Positions 1 through 13,179 of a stretch of 64,000 nt of DNA are shown in pieces (the first letter of the stretch is position 1; every line of letters starts with the position of its first letter). A program made the position numbers and the translations under genes. This DNA is from Timema cristinae (Eukaryota; Arthropoda; Insecta; Phasmatodea; Timematidae), in NCBI GenBank assembly GCA_039000515.1, contig JBCFYV010011135.1:12446468-12510467 (forward strand), read 5' to 3'. The notes below the pieces were generated by a model. That model saw nothing but the letters and a program-made list of their open reading frames with translations. It had not been told where the DNA came from and did no database searches.

Positions 1-349
1 AACACCAGTCCATCTAGAAATGGAAATACGTTCTGAGGGTCAACATTAACAGTTCTACATCACAGAAAGGTCTCGCCATTATTACATGTGTTGTGCCACG
101 CGCCTAACACCTATACAACTTGTTGTACAGGCATGCTTGAACAGCTTTGCTCTCCCGGCGCTATACGCCGAAACTTTGGTCACAATTGAATGGTATTAGC
201 AAAGGATTCCGGATGTAAGTGTATAAGGATTTTATATTACTTTTGTTTCGAACAAGCTATAAACAATACATTCAGTTTGGGTGTCGAGTTTCCGAACACC
301 CTGTATACCATGAACGGGGTAGTAAGACATGGTGAAAAATAAAGCTACA

Positions 350-1385
350 TTAGGCCTATGGCTGCTCTGGTCCTGACTGACAGCTCACAGCTGACAGCTA
401 AAAGCGTTGAAAAGTTATATTCCATTCACGATAGGTTTTTACCTGGATGGCAGTTCGAAAATCATATGTTTAGGTTTTGGGTTGCCAACACTTGTAAAAG
501 ATCACAGTTTTGTTATAAATGTAAAGATCTTTAATTACCTGTTATATATTACATTAAAAAAAACGTAAACTTAAGTTTTCTCATACTATTTCAGTTTTTT
601 GAATAATTTCTTTTCATCCAACTTGAAACAATATTTTAAACATAATTAAAAGTATTTATTCTTCGTTTTGGAACGTTACTGATTTTGTGTGATATAGTGC
701 ACACGTCAATCAATACCTTTTAATACAGGCATCGTATTTACTTGGAAAAGAGAAAATTGTCATTTTTTTACACACAATAAATGATTTTATGATTATTTTA
801 TCGTATTTTGAAATATTTAACTGAATAAAATATTTTCATCAACTGCGTGTCTGCATCATTGTAAAAAACTTGTTTACCGTTATGTTCAATCATATGGTTT
901 AGATTCATCAGTCACCATTTTGAAGCTATGTTCGTTAGAAGTTTTTGTGAAAGTGGTGTGAATATATTGTTTAAGGGGAATAAAATTATAAATAAACTTA
1001 GCGTCAGTCCTCAAATAAATATATAAATAATATTGGCCTAAATTACTGTGGTTAACTATCACATTAATATATTACCATCTGTTTTCATTACAGTCATCCA
1101 AAGTGATAGATGTCAGCTGTTGGCGTAGTGATATATTAGGGATTACTTCTAGTAACATTTCGAGCTGTCATCCAGGTAAACTTAGGTCGTGAATGAATTA
1201 TACCAGAGCAAATTATGGAGCCCTACGCCGAACCATGTGATCTGCAAAAACATGTGTTTAGCAGCTGTCACTTCTGACAGTCAAAAGTTAGGTATATACC
1301 TAAATGTTGACTGTCAGAAGTCAGCTGTGAGCTGTCAGTCAGCACCAAAGAAGCCATGGGGCTACTGTACGTTAGTAGGCTAATA
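350..1385. mobile_element. non-coding terminal-inverted-repeat element (about 1 kb)
   Basis: The inverted ends are perfect over 20 bp: GACTGACAGCTCACAGCTGA at 375-394 and its reverse complement at 1321-1340, with weaker matches outside. The ends are rich in GACAGCT motifs. The interior (about 420-1180) is AT-rich and recurs in opposite orientation at 45060-46395. No transposase reading frame was seen, so this is probably a non-autonomous DNA element of unknown superfamily. Confidence 0.6.
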
Positions 1386-1487
1386 ATAGACTCTAGTGCC
1401 AGTGACTAACCGTGGTCAATAACAGCTTATTTAACAAGTGGCTGAACTTTGCAACTACAAGTAAATATTAGCTTATATGTATATCAC

Positions 1488-1705
1488 CCGCTTCAGTGGC
1501 CGTATGGATTAAGGCGTCACTCTTTGTGTTAGACGGGCCTGCTAATAACCGGGAGATTGGGGTTTGAATATCCGTCGTGTCTACTGAGTGGTTTTCCCTA
1601 AATGGTTTCCCACTCTCCTTCCACGCATATGCTAGTAGATTACCCCTTTTATTCATCCTTCCTCATCCCTACCCACTTAGAGTATAACCTGAACTGGTAG
1701 CTAGA
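1488..1705 (+). mobile_element. SINE-C copy
   Basis: The tRNA-like head (CTTCAGTGGCCGTATGGATTAAGG, with box B-like GGTTTGAAT) is followed by the body (TTTCCCACTCTCCTTCCACGC) and a degenerate tail (TATAACCTGAACTGGTAG). Old copy. Confidence 0.75.
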
Positions 1706-2088
1706 TGGGGTGATTAGTAATAAAATAAATCAAAACTGACGACTATTAATCACAAAACTTGACGTATTAACACATGAAATTATATCTGGTATTTTCTAGC
1801 TATAAAGACTTTGCTTTCAAAATTGTCCTGTACAGACGAAGGAAAGATTCTTATAGACTGTAGACCTACGTTCTCTGTCAACATTATTGAGTTTCCGTGC
1901 ACTTATGCAATATTACTATGCACATTATAATAGCCTGTTATAAATTTATAATTTTATTATTGTTGTTGTTTTGTTAACTTAACTTTTTTTAAACTAAAAT
2001 GTGTGAGTTTTTTTAAAAAAAGATAAACCTTAAACCTCAATGTTCTTTATTGGCAATCTTTATTTTTCTCTCACGTATCAAGAGATTG

Positions 2089-2091
2089 GTC

Positions 2092-2150
<59 letters not shown>

Positions 2151-2153
2151 ACA

Positions 2154-2190
<37 letters not shown>
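2089..2190. repeat. (CA)n microsatellite
   Basis: About 100 bp of CA dinucleotide with a few T and G interruptions, adjoining the LINE fragment that follows. Confidence 0.95.
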
Positions 2191-2192
<2 letters not shown>

Positions 2193-2206
2193 CTTACGGA
2201 CTTTTT

Positions 2207-3175
2207 TTGATATACCTCATAATTTTATTGAGTTATTTTTTAAATGCTCAGTATTTCGTCAGGTCCGTTACCTTAATTCAACAGGGCCATTGCCTTTTCC
2301 GAATTCAGTTTTACAGCGTGTCTTATCAGCAGCTTCCTTTATACAGCTCGCAACTTCATCTTATCTCCTTGTTTGAGGTGATCCCTCAGTTACATTCCTG
2401 GTCACCATCTTATCTCCTTGTTTGAGGTGATCCCTCAGTTACATTCCTGGTCACCATCTTATCTCCTTGTTTGAGGTGATCCCTCAGTTACATTCCTGGT
2501 CACCATCTTATCTCCTTGTTTGAGGTGATCCCTCTGTTACATTCCTGGTCACCATCTTATCTCCTTGTTTGAGGTGATCCCTCAGTTACATTCCTGGTCA
2601 CCATCTTATCTCCTTGTTTGAGGTGATCCCTCTGTTACATTCCTGGTCACCATCTTATCTCCTTGTTTGAGGTGATCCCTCAGTTACATTCCTGGCCACA
2701 TCTTATCTCCTTGTTTGAGGTAATCCCTGTTACATTCCTGGTCCCCATCTTATCTCCTTGTTTGAGGTGATCCCTCAGTTACATTCCTGGTCACTATCTT
2801 ATCTCCTTGTTTGAGGTGATCCCTCTGTTACATTCCTGGTCACCATCTTATCTCCTTGTTTGAGGTGATCCCTCAGTTACATTCCTGGTCACCATCTTAT
2901 CTCCTTGTTTGAGGTGATCCCTCTGTTATATTCTTGGTCATCCTGGTATCCCTCTCCTTTCTATTCTGCCTTCTATGACATCATTCAATAAACCATTCTT
3001 TCTCGTACTGTGACTCATCCAGTTGTCCTTTATTCCTGGAATCTCTCACCTGCATAGTGATTCTCTTTTTACTGACTCTTCTCTAGAACTTCTTGACAGC
3101 TCACTCTCTTCTCTCCAGCACAATATCTCAAATCTCTTCACATACACATATTTATCATCCCTTTTTCTTCAGGGT
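2207..3175 (-). mobile_element. LINE 3'-end fragment with embedded minisatellite (copy 1)
   Basis: This is the same sequence as 48080-49000: identical flanks (gaattcagttttacagc on one side, cgtactgtgactcatcca on the other) around the same 49-bp tandem repeat. Read on the minus strand, the right flank gives a degenerate non-LTR C-terminal motif of the type WxxHxxRRxSLLxxVIEGKV, which is clearer in the second copy. The fragment is 5'-truncated and decayed. Confidence 0.6.
2359..2945. repeat. 49-bp minisatellite inside LINE fragment
   Basis: About 12 copies of a 49-bp unit containing CTCCTTGTTTGAGGTGATCC. Variants differ at CAG/CTG before TTACATTCC. The repeat recurs in the second LINE copy. 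Confidence 0.95.
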
Positions 3176-4796
3176 CCTGGATTCATTATTTTAAAAACAT
3201 AAATAAAAAATATAGTAAGATTGTATGAAGCGTTGATATTTTGAATCCCAATCTTAGTAATGCAAGTATTTGTATTCGATTCTTAATTCCGAATTTTAAT
3301 ATAGGAAAGATTCTTATCGGACTTGGAAATTTTAAATCCAAATAAATCTCAAATGGAACTTATTCGAAATTGGAATCTTAAATTCAAACGTTTGAATAAT
3401 TTAACTTTTTAAAGATAGATATATTATTTGACTTGACGATAGAAACTACGATTCTTGTAATATTTAAAATCTAATCAATATTTGGAGATTGCCCGATTTT
3501 GTTTTTAAGTCATTTATAAAATACGTATAATTAAACATATAACTCAATTATTACTTGATAACATACACGTTTTAAATTTTTAATAATTGTATTGGATTAA
3601 AAACATTTTTGGCCATAAAATATTTAATTTTCATAAGGAAATACTCAATTTGGATTAGATTTCGATTCGAGTTAGTAAGTAAAGACTCAAACTCGAATCG
3701 AAATTGAAAGTTTTATTTTACAAAAGCTTAAAAGCTAGACATGAGTTTTAGTGTAAACAGATAAAATATAAGCCAAATTGTGAGTCTTTACCTAGCCGGG
3801 TGTGTGTGTTTTGAAACGTTTTATTCGGTAACTGTTTGTACGTTGTTTGTTAATATACTTTTGTTTGAAAGTAAACATTTTTTGGGGTGTGGGCCTTAAA
3901 CATATATTCATTTCAAATGTGCCCGTAGCATTTTTCTCCAGAGGGGTAACTCCCAGTTAATTTATTAAATACCAAAAAGATGCTTTTCAAGTCGATCTTT
4001 CTCTCTCGAAAATAAGATAAAACATAAGAAAAATGTTTCAAATTTATCCAAACTCGTGGGTGACCTTGACGATTTGAACGGCGAATGCTGTCGGAGTTGC
4101 TCGCGCATGAGCCAAACTATAAATCCTAAAGTCACCAGGTGGTGGGCGATGGTGATTTGTTTATTAGTTATATTCTATAACTCTGTTGGCTGGGGGCAGT
4201 GTTTAAGCGCAAGTGTTGGGCGGGATTAGCCTACTTCTAATATGTATACAAAACTCAGAGTGTCTGTATTTATAATATATCATAACAGAGTAAAAGTATA
4301 ATCTGGGTGACACACATCCGTTGACTTCCATTAAATCTCCTAAATTAATATATTGTCCCGATAATTAACACAGGCAAATTTTATAAACAATTGACTCGAA
4401 TAACAAGTTTGTACCATTAGATCGTTTACACTTATTTTAATAATTTTGAGAAAGAAGTTAATTGTTATGTCTTAACTTTAATATGGTTCATGTTATTATT
4501 TTATACTGTTAATTGCTTTTTACACGTTTAAGATACATGATTAACAACCTGGTCAACTAATTAATCTTTCTATTCATCATCTTTCTACTGTCACTGTTTT
4601 AATATGTTGAACATTACAGAACATGTCTTCCTTTTCAAATTGTTTTCAAATTATTTACTAGTATATTTAATCAGTCAAAAAATAAGTTCATTATTGATGG
4701 CATACCAATTTACTTTTTACTTTTGATGTCAAACCTTTCATATAACCTATACTTTTTATTTCAAAGCTATTCATATCTTTAATATATTTATATTTA
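3176..4796. other. AT-rich non-coding stretch
   Basis: No gene seen. A stem of about 14 bp (ttcgattcgagtt near 3662 against aactcgaatcgaa near 3690) lies in it. The rest is unique-looking AT-rich sequence. Confidence 0.5.
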
Positions 4797-5006
4797 GCAC
4801 CGCGTCTTACTACCCGTTCGGGTTATACGCTTTAAGTACTAATTACGCTAATGGATTCGGAATTGGGAAGGTTGAATTAGAGAAAGTGAACCAGCATTTG
4901 CGTGGAGGGAGAGTGGAAAACCATTTAGGAAAAAACACCCCAGTTCACCCGACTGAGATTCGAAGCACGATCTCCCCGTCCTCGGCAATCGAGCTCAACA
5001 CGACAC
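4796..5006 (-). mobile_element. SINE-B copy, 5' truncated, with target duplication
   Basis: The tail GCACCGCGTCTTACTACCCG begins the element on this strand. Then follow the B body and the box B region (GAGATTCGAA) up to the anticodon region, where it is truncated. ATCTTTAATA at 4775-4784 and 5007-5016 is a direct target duplication. Confidence 0.85.
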
Positions 5007-5512
5007 ATCTTTAATAGTATTTAACGTTTTTATTGCATTAATAACTCCAACCTAGCCGATTGCCAATTTTCCACTATTCATTTTGCTTATCAGCCAATCC
5101 TATAACCGGGTATTACTTAAAAGATTTTATCATCACATTATTATTCGCTCCTTGTTTTCTGCTAATTTATAATTTCAGAACATTATTACTGTAACAGTCT
5201 CACTGATGATTTTTAGAAATGTTATTGTACCAGTTTTAATTGACTTAATTAATGATGAATTATGTTTTTTCTTAAATAAATTATCTTCATGCTATGTTTC
5301 TGATTCTATCATGTTTTAATTGACCAAAGAATTTGAACCAATCAATTTAAGTAATTGTAACATCCAAGTAAATTCCTTATATTATACATTCATATTTCTC
5401 CTTACTAAAACTATTATGAATATTACTGAAATTAGTAAGTCACGTAAAGATTAGGTTTGGTTAGGTTGGTTCAGGCAAGTTAGGTTAGCTTAGACAAGCT
5501 TCTAGGGGGCAT

Positions 5513-5990
5513 TCCACGTGAAATCAACCAATGTAGAGGCACTTTTAAACCTAAAATTTTTGATTATTTTTAAAATTTGGCATACTTGAAGAAACACCTG
5601 AGATATGTGACTATGAAAAATTTCAAGTTAATATATTTTTTATTTGCGAAGTTATAGGGGTGCAAAATTTGCGATTTCGACCAATTTTGTCGCTATATTG
5701 TTAACTTTAACATTGAATATTTCAGTAACCTGGGCACCTATAGGAGTGATTCAAGTGTTTTTGTAAAGGTCTTGAATAGCTCTTTCATTTAATATTTTAA
5801 TTGGTTGTATTAAAAAAAGATATAAAAATAATCGTTATCAATATTTTGGTGGCCATTTATCAAAAACTAGTTTTTCCCCTTAAAAAGATATGTAGTATGT
5901 ATACTATTGCTTAATAACTAAGAAATATTTGAAGATGAGATGCAAATGGGTTAAGGAATTATGTTTTAAGTTTCAGTAAAAAAGGGTTCC
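5513..5990. other. repeat-like non-coding segment (ggcattccacgtgaaatca)
   Basis: The segment starts GGGCATTCCACGTGAAATCA, a kind of end found on dispersed repeats in animals, and runs as AT-rich sequence. No ORF and no second copy in the window. The preceding 5451-5505 has scattered TTAGGT words. Confidence 0.3.
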
Positions 5991-6124
5991 ACCTACCTTT
6001 CCACTGTGATGTGCGATTCCCAATGGCACGTCAAAAGTCTTCACAGGGCCACGCCAAATTTCTCCCTCCTTTGCCAAGTTCACGTCATAGTTCATACGTT
6101 CCCAAGGCCACGCCATACAAGTCA

Positions 6125-6470
6125 TAGGCTTCAAATCCCTTAAATATTCTCCAGGCTTCAAACCCCCTAAATGTTCTCCAGGCTTCAAACCTCCTAAATG
6201 TTCTCCAGGCTTCAAACCTCCTAAATGTTCTCCAGGCTTCAAACCTCCTAAATGTTCTCCAGGCTTCAAACCTCCTAAATGCAGGCTTCAAACCTCCTAA
6301 ATGCAGGCTTCAAACCTCCTAAATGCAGGCTTCAAACCTCCTAAATGTTCTCCAGGCTTCAAACCTCCTAAATGTTCTCCATGTTATCCAGGCTCCAAAC
6401 ACCTTAAATGTTATCCAGGCTTCAAACACCTTAAATGTTCTCTAGGTTTGAAACCCCTAAAATGTTATTT
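6125..6470. repeat. 27-bp minisatellite
   Basis: About 12-13 copies of CAGGCTTCAAACCTCCTAAA with TGTTCTC, some units shortened to about 21 bp. Its length, a multiple of 3, leaves open frames on both strands (KPGEHLGGL repeats) that are not genes. Confidence 0.95.
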
Positions 6471-6977
6471 TGACACAAGGTGTGACACCCCTTTAATATC
6501 TTCTCTTTGTCTGACTACCCAACAACAGACTGAAGTGTTGGTGTTGACAAGCTACTCACTCTCCCCAACCCTCATTCCATGCAGATTAAGGCTGATATTA
6601 TATTTAGAATCTCTATCCCTAAATCAGCCGAACAAAACAAATAACTGTTGATAGCACAAAGACAATGAGTCACTGGCTTCCAATGTTTCAACTTAAAACT
6701 CCCCCTCCACTTTTATTCTTAGGTGAGTAGCAAATACGTGTGTGATTGTTTGGCATGGGAATTCCTCCCCTTCCATCTAATAAAGTGCTAAGGACAAGGG
6801 ACAAGGCTATTTTTAACTAATCACACAGATAATCCCAGCTTACCCACTTGGCTAACAGGTGTACAGCCACCAGATTTACAACACTAATTACTATTCAATC
6901 TTATTAGAACTTGCTATTTGAAGTTTTATTTAAAAAAAATTATATTTGAACATCCCTAGTGTTTATAGATGTTTGTC

Positions 6978-7332
6978 GGTGACCTGTTGGTATAGGGGTA
7001 AGGTGTCAGACTTCTGTGCTGGCGGCCGGGGTTCAATCCTCGGTCCCGGTACAGATTTATCTGATTACCAAACCCTTCCTTCACCTCTGACAAGACATCT
7101 TGTGAATGTGGGGAATGCCATGCCTCCACCGTGGTTCGGATCCCACGTTAAACTGTAGGTCCTTCATTTCATCTCACAATCACCCTACCATTACACATTA
7201 GCGTAAGTGCGTATAACCCGAACGGGTAGTAAGACGTGGTGCTAATAATAATAATATAAATAATAAAATAATAAAACTAATACTAATAAAAATAATACTA
7301 ATAATACTAATAAAAATAATAATAATAATAAT
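6978..7332 (+). mobile_element. SINE-A copy, full length, with (TAA)n tail
   Basis: The tRNA-like head GGTGACCTGTTGGTATAGGG holds an A-box-like segment and GGTTCAATCC is the B box. The A body (CAGATTTATCTGATTACC, CCTTCACCTCTGACAAG) and the shared tail ATAACCCGAACGGGTAGTAA follow, then an interrupted AAT/TAA microsatellite to 7332. Confidence 0.9.
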
Positions 7333-8513
7333 TTAAGGTACCCTACATTATAGAACCGTCTCTCAACAGGACAGTTTCATATTATGTTTATGAATCACAG
7401 AATGTACCCAGAGAAGTTATCTTTGTACTATAGAATGTCTGTGGTTTCGTTTGATGAACTACTTGGTTTAGAGAATGAAAGTATTGCAAAACATGATACC
7501 ATCTTGAGGAAGAGTATTTATTATTCCTGCTGAAAGACTTGTGACATTGAGCCACAAATGACTGTTAACGCCTGTTGTAGTTTGATTCACGTTTCTACCG
7601 CTAGGGGTTCTTAACGCCTCCAGAGGTAGCGGTCTAGACTAAAACTTATTTTCTAACTCAATAACAAAGGTTTCATTCAAAGGAGTGGTTGCTAGTGTTT
7701 TAACCGCTAACGTAGAATAGGCCTAATTCTTTGAGTATTTATGTGTCTCCTTGGCCCACTGCGGGGGAAGGTAGTCTACAACATGGCTGGCCTTGACCTT
7801 ATATTGTAGATTAATACCGCTTTGTAACAAAGGAAACTAAGCACAACTGATTTCTTTTAAACACAAACACAACTCCTACGTTTTTTTAAAATTCTCTATC
7901 AACTAAAAGAAACACTAGTGGAACACAACTTGGACCTGAAACACTTTTACCCATGATGCTTTGCAACGTAAACTAGAAACACTAAATAACATTTTAATAA
8001 TTGTGAGTTGATAAGTATTTAGTATTTTAGATAGAATTGTATGGAATCTTTACTTTACGAATCCGAGTCTTGGGGGGAAAAATATTTTCATAATAAGTAA
8101 TAAAAATATAATGAAAAAATATAAATAAAAACTACATAAGTTTAATGGTTGCTAAAATCAAAACCCAAGTAAAGTTATTGATCTAAAACAAAGTTTCACT
8201 CAAATAGTCTCTTTGTATTTCATGACATGGTCTGTCGTAATATCTGTTTTATTATGTTTTGATAATCTCTTTGTATATGTGTGTGTAATAGCCTGAGTTT
8301 TAAGTTTAAAAGTAATTATTGTAAAAGTTCCTAATTATTGTAAAAGTTTTTTTTTTTTTTAATAAAGCATTGAGTCACCACAGATATTATAAACCGGGCA
8401 CTTCTATTCTCGCCCTAAAAATCAATGTTGACTCTTCTCCATCTCCATGAAGAGGTGCCACGCCCAGAATATAGTCTCATCGTATCAACAGATATTAAGG
8501 TGATAACGCGAAC
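7333..8513. other. non-coding stretch
   Basis: No gene or clear repeat recognised, apart from a short T run near 8347. Confidence 0.4.
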
Positions 8514-8847
8514 TAAGGGAAGTGTTTTTTGCACTTTTTTAGCAAATTTTTTTGGCCAAAGTAAAAAAGTTTCACTGATAGAAACACATTTTTATTTTTC
8601 TTCACATGTGTCTAAATCAATATTTCTTGATCTGTCATGAGAATGTTAGAATTAGATGAGACACTTTTTTAAATAAAGAGCAAAAGTTGTTATTAAATTT
8701 CAAGACACCCTTGACAGATATTCAACAAATATTAAGGTCATCATGAGAAGAAAATTAAACACTATGTTTCAATTAAAGAATTATTTGATTTCTTTTGACC
8801 AAAAATTGTTGTGATATAAAAAATTGCAAACACCCTTCCCTTTCCTA
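8514..8847. mobile_element. fold-back MITE copy
   Basis: The two halves are inverted copies: taagggaagtgttttttgca at the left and tgcaaacacccttcccttt at the right. Inner motifs (cttgacagatattcaac, ttttggccaaa) are shared with the MITEs at 10936, 41193 and 42521. Confidence 0.65.
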
Positions 8848-9384
8848 GCGTCCACCACGTCCCCCCCCCCCTCCCCGGGGGAATGGTTCTGGAAAAAACC
8901 CATTAACAATTCTATAGTTGCCACGCAAATTAAACACCCATGCGAACAGGGAAAATACTTTAAAAAGTCACAACAAATATAATTTAAAATTAAAAACATT
9001 TGAACACTGGCGAATTTAAAATTTCAACCTCAATATTTAATTAGTGATCATTTTAATATTAGAAAACGTGAACTTAAGAAAAAAAAACACTTATTGAAAC
9101 ACGTAATAGGAGTAATAGCTTCCCCCCCTCCCCCTTTCCTCCCTAAACATTTGTTACTCATCAGGGTCAGATTTCATTTTAAACACCAATGCTTCGAATT
9201 CACACGGGCCAATTTAATTAAAAGTGAAATTTAAGTCCTCCATACAACTATATAAAGCGAATGTGGTAAAATGGTAATTCCTTCTGAATAACACGTGGGG
9301 GAGGAGGGGGGGAGGTTTTTTTATTTGGGTAAATAGTGACAGCCCTAAATTTACGCTAACCGTTGAATGTATTTATGCTACTAA

Positions 9385-10159
9385 GGGCCGGTCTTATGAC
9401 TCCTGGATAAATATTATTCTGGTAGATAAATATTTCTATCTGGTGAGATAGCATTTATCTGCCAGATAAAATGTATTTCATCTCATTTTTACAGAGAGGT
9501 TTAAGTATCTTATAACTTTTATCTGGAAGTTGAAATAGTTGTTGCCATTGTGATGCGTTGTTTCTAATGAGGCTTAGCCAATCAGAATCTGTTTTTATGT
9601 TAAAATCTTGGTCCACGTGTTTAGTAAGCACAGGCCCGGGCTCTAACTACACAAAGTTAGAACATTTGATTCACTTTTATATAAAGTGACAAGCTATTTG
9701 TAGAGTTATATTTATATAAGAACAAATTATCAAAATGTGAGTACGATAAATTAAATTTTGTTAACGTTGTACCCAACAATTGCCCACATTTTGGCAGACA
9801 CTGAAATTAGTACTTGCAAGTCAACTTTGCTTCTGCGTCCACGTGACCATAGATAAAAAGTATAACACGTGACGCCATATTCTGTTTCCTCACACTCGTT
9901 TATCCGCCATTATCTAACAAATGTTGAGCGTTGTCACCACTCGCTAGGTTGTAGCATTATCAGCAGGGCCTATACGCATGCGCGCACCAGTAAAAACAGT
10001 ACCAACCTTGCTTGCATGTTCTCAGTAAAAATATGTTTTATCCTACAGATATCTATCTGGCAGAAAAAATCCAGTCATAGGACGGGTACAACTTTAAAGT
10101 GCCTGATAACTTTAACCTCCCAATAGCAATATTTATCCGGTAGTCATAAGACCGGCCCC
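9385..10159. mobile_element. DNA element with Harbinger-like ends
   Basis: The terminal inverted repeats begin GGGCCGGTCTTATGACT (right end reverse complement GGGGCCGGTCTTATGACT). They are flanked by TAA on the left and TTA on the right, close to the 3-bp TWA duplication of PIF/Harbinger. Sub-terminal repeats of the type CTGGTAGATAAATA are present. No transposase frame is visible, so it is probably non-autonomous. Confidence 0.6.
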
Positions 10160-10935
10160 TTAGAAAGCTACCTTTTCCATTAAAAATAAGGGTTTGGGCT
10201 TTGGGGAGGCGCAAAAATCACAATAGTCCGAACTTTCTCTGACATTGACTACAAACCCTGTTATTTGGACAAGCAATAAATACTTTAAAATTTGTTGATT
10301 AAGATGATTAGTAATTTACTGTTTATAATACAGGTATTATTTATAATATATTTCTAATTAGCATCAATACATTCACCGGCTAGCGTAAATTCAGGGCTGC
10401 GAGCTTTGATTATACTTGTGTTTAGTACCGGTTATGTAACTCATACTTATAAAACACCTCCACCCTAGGATATTCAACCGTTTTTAGACCATATATATAT
10501 TATTTACTTATACAATATATATAACACTGTACATATATTTGATCAAAATAGAGATACAGATACTGGGGAGTGGAGTAGGTTACATAATGAAGCTACATAT
10601 TCTTTACTAATCACGATAAATTCTACCGGGAAGTCCAGTGACCCGAAAATCGGGAAAAATTCAGGAAATTTCGTATAATTTCTTCACTTTTTACGTAGGG
10701 CCTATTTACTCTAAAAAAACGTAACTCTTATTTACAACAGTAAAGATAACATTTTTCTTCAAGTTAATACTCACCGCAAATCTCGTTTATCTCAATTTTC
10801 AAATTGCATGTCTTTGGTCAAATTTGGGTCATGGTTATACGCATTCGTGAGAATTCTAACGAATCATAGGACGAAGAAATTAAAAAATAATATCTGCCAG
10901 AACAATTTCAAACTGAACTGTTGTGGGTCTCTGCC

Positions 10936-11299
10936 TTAAGTTGCGGCCGAAGGGAGCGAAAGTATTTTTACAGTTTTTATAGAAATGGAATTTGTTTGCC
11001 ATAATAAATCTAATATTTCTCCAGTAGCAACATAGTGTTTAGTTTTCTGCATAATATCAACATATCTTAAATATCAAAGGTGTCCTGGAATTTTGTCAAA
11101 ACTTTTTAAAATAAAGAGAAAACCTTTTGACAACATTCCAGGACATCCTTGACATATATTCAAGATCTGTTGATATTACCATGTGCAGAAAACTAATCTC
11201 TATGTTGCTACTGAAAGAATATTAGATTTATTTTGGCCAAAAAAATGTTATGCTATAAAAACTGTAAAAATACTCGCGCTCCCTTCAGCCGCACCTTAA
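10936..11299. mobile_element. fold-back MITE copy with TTAA ends
   Basis: Nearly the whole 364 bp is one imperfect palindrome: TTAAGTTGCGGCCGAAGGGA at the left pairs with the right end TCCCTTCAGCCGCACCTTAA. Both sides carry TTAA, as in piggyBac-type insertions, though the family is not proven. Confidence 0.8.
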
Positions 11300-11325
11300 A
11301 TATGAGTGAAGAATGACCCTGGGCA

Positions 11326-11425
11326 CGGGAAAATTCCAGGATATCTCGGTGGTTAGAGCATTGGCGTACTAAGCCCAAGTTCCATGGTTCAATTCACGTG
11401 TCCAGGTGTCATTTTTCAATTTTTA
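11326..11425 (+). mobile_element. tRNA-like SINE head (family D)
   Basis: GGGCACGGGAAAATTCCAGG, then TATCTCGGTGGTTAGAGC (A-box-like) and GGTTCAATTC (B-box-like), ending GGTGTCATTTTTC. The same arrangement occurs at 28808-28905. It is not an intact tRNA. Confidence 0.6.
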
Positions 11426-11902
11426 GAATATGATCTCTAAATGCGAGTAAATCCTCACTATAAGCATATCTAATTGCTTTGGCAATTAGATTCACAAATA
11501 ATATAATAAAATGTTATCATTGTTAGCCGCAAATAAATTTATTTGTATTTTATCTACTGCTCTTCCAACCAAATTCAGTTTATAGATCGTACTACCTAAG
11601 CTGAAATCCTTTAATACCTCCACCCACAGAGTGACAGTTTCAGAATATGTATGTGTGGGTCTTGGGTAATCCTCGACTACTCGTCTGGGGCGAGCTAAGT
11701 TTTGTGTTTAACTTGTAAATTTTTTTTTATTTTTTTAGCCGTTAATTTCGTTATGGTCTTGCTGGATCCTTCACAATCTATCCAGTCGATATGACCACAT
11801 AACGACTCTTGCAACGTGAATGTCGATATTATTCTTCGACCGGAGAATAGATAAGCTATTGATATGACTAAATAACGATTTTCTCGCAAGATTATTATTA
11901 TC

Positions 11903-12110
11903 ACTGCGTCTTACTACCCGTTCGGTTTGAACGCACTTACGTTAATGTGTAATGATAATGTGATTGTGAGATTAAATAGAGGAACTACAGTTTAACGTGG
12001 GATCCGAACCACGCTGGAGGCCTGGCATTCCACATATTCACAAGTTGTGATTAATACACGTCTTGTCAGAGGTGAAGGAAGGGTTTGGCAATCGATATCT
12101 TTACGGTTCG
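11903..12110 (-). mobile_element. SINE-A copy, 5' truncated
   Basis: The reverse of the shared tail (CTGCGTCTTACTACCCGTTC) is followed by the A body in reverse (GTTTAACGTGGGATCCGAACC, AGGTGAAGGAAGGGTTTGGC). It stops before the tRNA head. Confidence 0.85.
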
Positions 12111-12761
12111 AGGGCAATTTCGAGATAGATATAAATCAAGGTTGCCAATACTGAAACCGTTTGGACGTCAAAACACAATGAAAACAAAGAATCGCGAGTA
12201 ACATTTGTCAGATCTTGTCACACTTCTACAAATACATTTTCACACTATCCTCCCATCGACGTCTCAGTACGTCCAAGGGTCTTGTTTCTTCAGGTTTATC
12301 AACTAAAATGTTGTGTACACGCCTGTCATGAAATATTTGAACATTAATATTATTATAATATTTCACTGTGAACACCATATGATGGTCTAGTTTTACTAAA
12401 TCTCAGCCACATACATACATTAATTAACCTTACGCAAAAAGCATAAAGTAGATTATTTACTTGTTTAAATTGTTCATTAAAATTCTGATGGTCGAATGAC
12501 TTGTTTGGCGCTTTATACATTCCATGAAATTCTTCTGTTTTCTCATCCGTCTTATGTATAAGTCAATTTTACCTTAATCTCTCTCTCTCATAAGTATGAG
12601 GACCATAGTTTTTTTTAAAGAAAATAAAGGGCAAATTAGAAATTGTTTCATAATAAAAAAAGGTTGCGTTTATTTATTTCACTAAAACTAATTTGTTTTA
12701 TAACATTTATTTTATAATTTACATTAGTTCCTGTCGTCCGCCCTAATTGTAGAATCTAAAG

Positions 12762-12872
12762 CCTAGTACGCAATAGGAAACATTTCCTCGGAAACAATGT
12801 TGGCCAACCTGTTGCCGATGTTTCGGAAACAGTTGGCAAACAATGTTTCCAAGTGCGTAATAAGCCTAATAC
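12762..12872. mobile_element. small hairpin MITE
   Basis: Inverted ends: AGCCTAGTACGCAATAGGAAACATT at the left, and the right end reads back as GGCTTATTACGCACTTGGAAACATT. Inner inverted words (ATGTTGGCCAAC) also occur. About 110 bp, non-coding. Confidence 0.55.
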
Positions 12873-13179
12873 ATGCCTAGCCAAAGTCTAACAAGGAAAC
12901 ATAATTCCTTTTAACCAATAAAATCAATCGCTGTTATTGAAAGTAATAACAGAGTGAAACGCATTTTAAACAATCATATTATCATATTTAAAAAAAATGT
13001 GCGTGATACAGCAAGCAATGTTGCCAATGTTATAAAAAATTGGAAATATTATGTTGAGTGTGAGTAGAGTTGCGGTAAAATGACAGTTTCATGATTATAT
13101 GTGTTGCACCACATGAAAAAGGACCATAACTTACCCGTGACAAATTTGGCTTTTTTGATATTTTATTATAAAGAAATGT

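Noticed and set aside
5451..5505. Telomere-like TTAGGT words
   Set aside because: Only scattered, degenerate matches with varying spacing; too short and irregular for an interstitial telomere tract.
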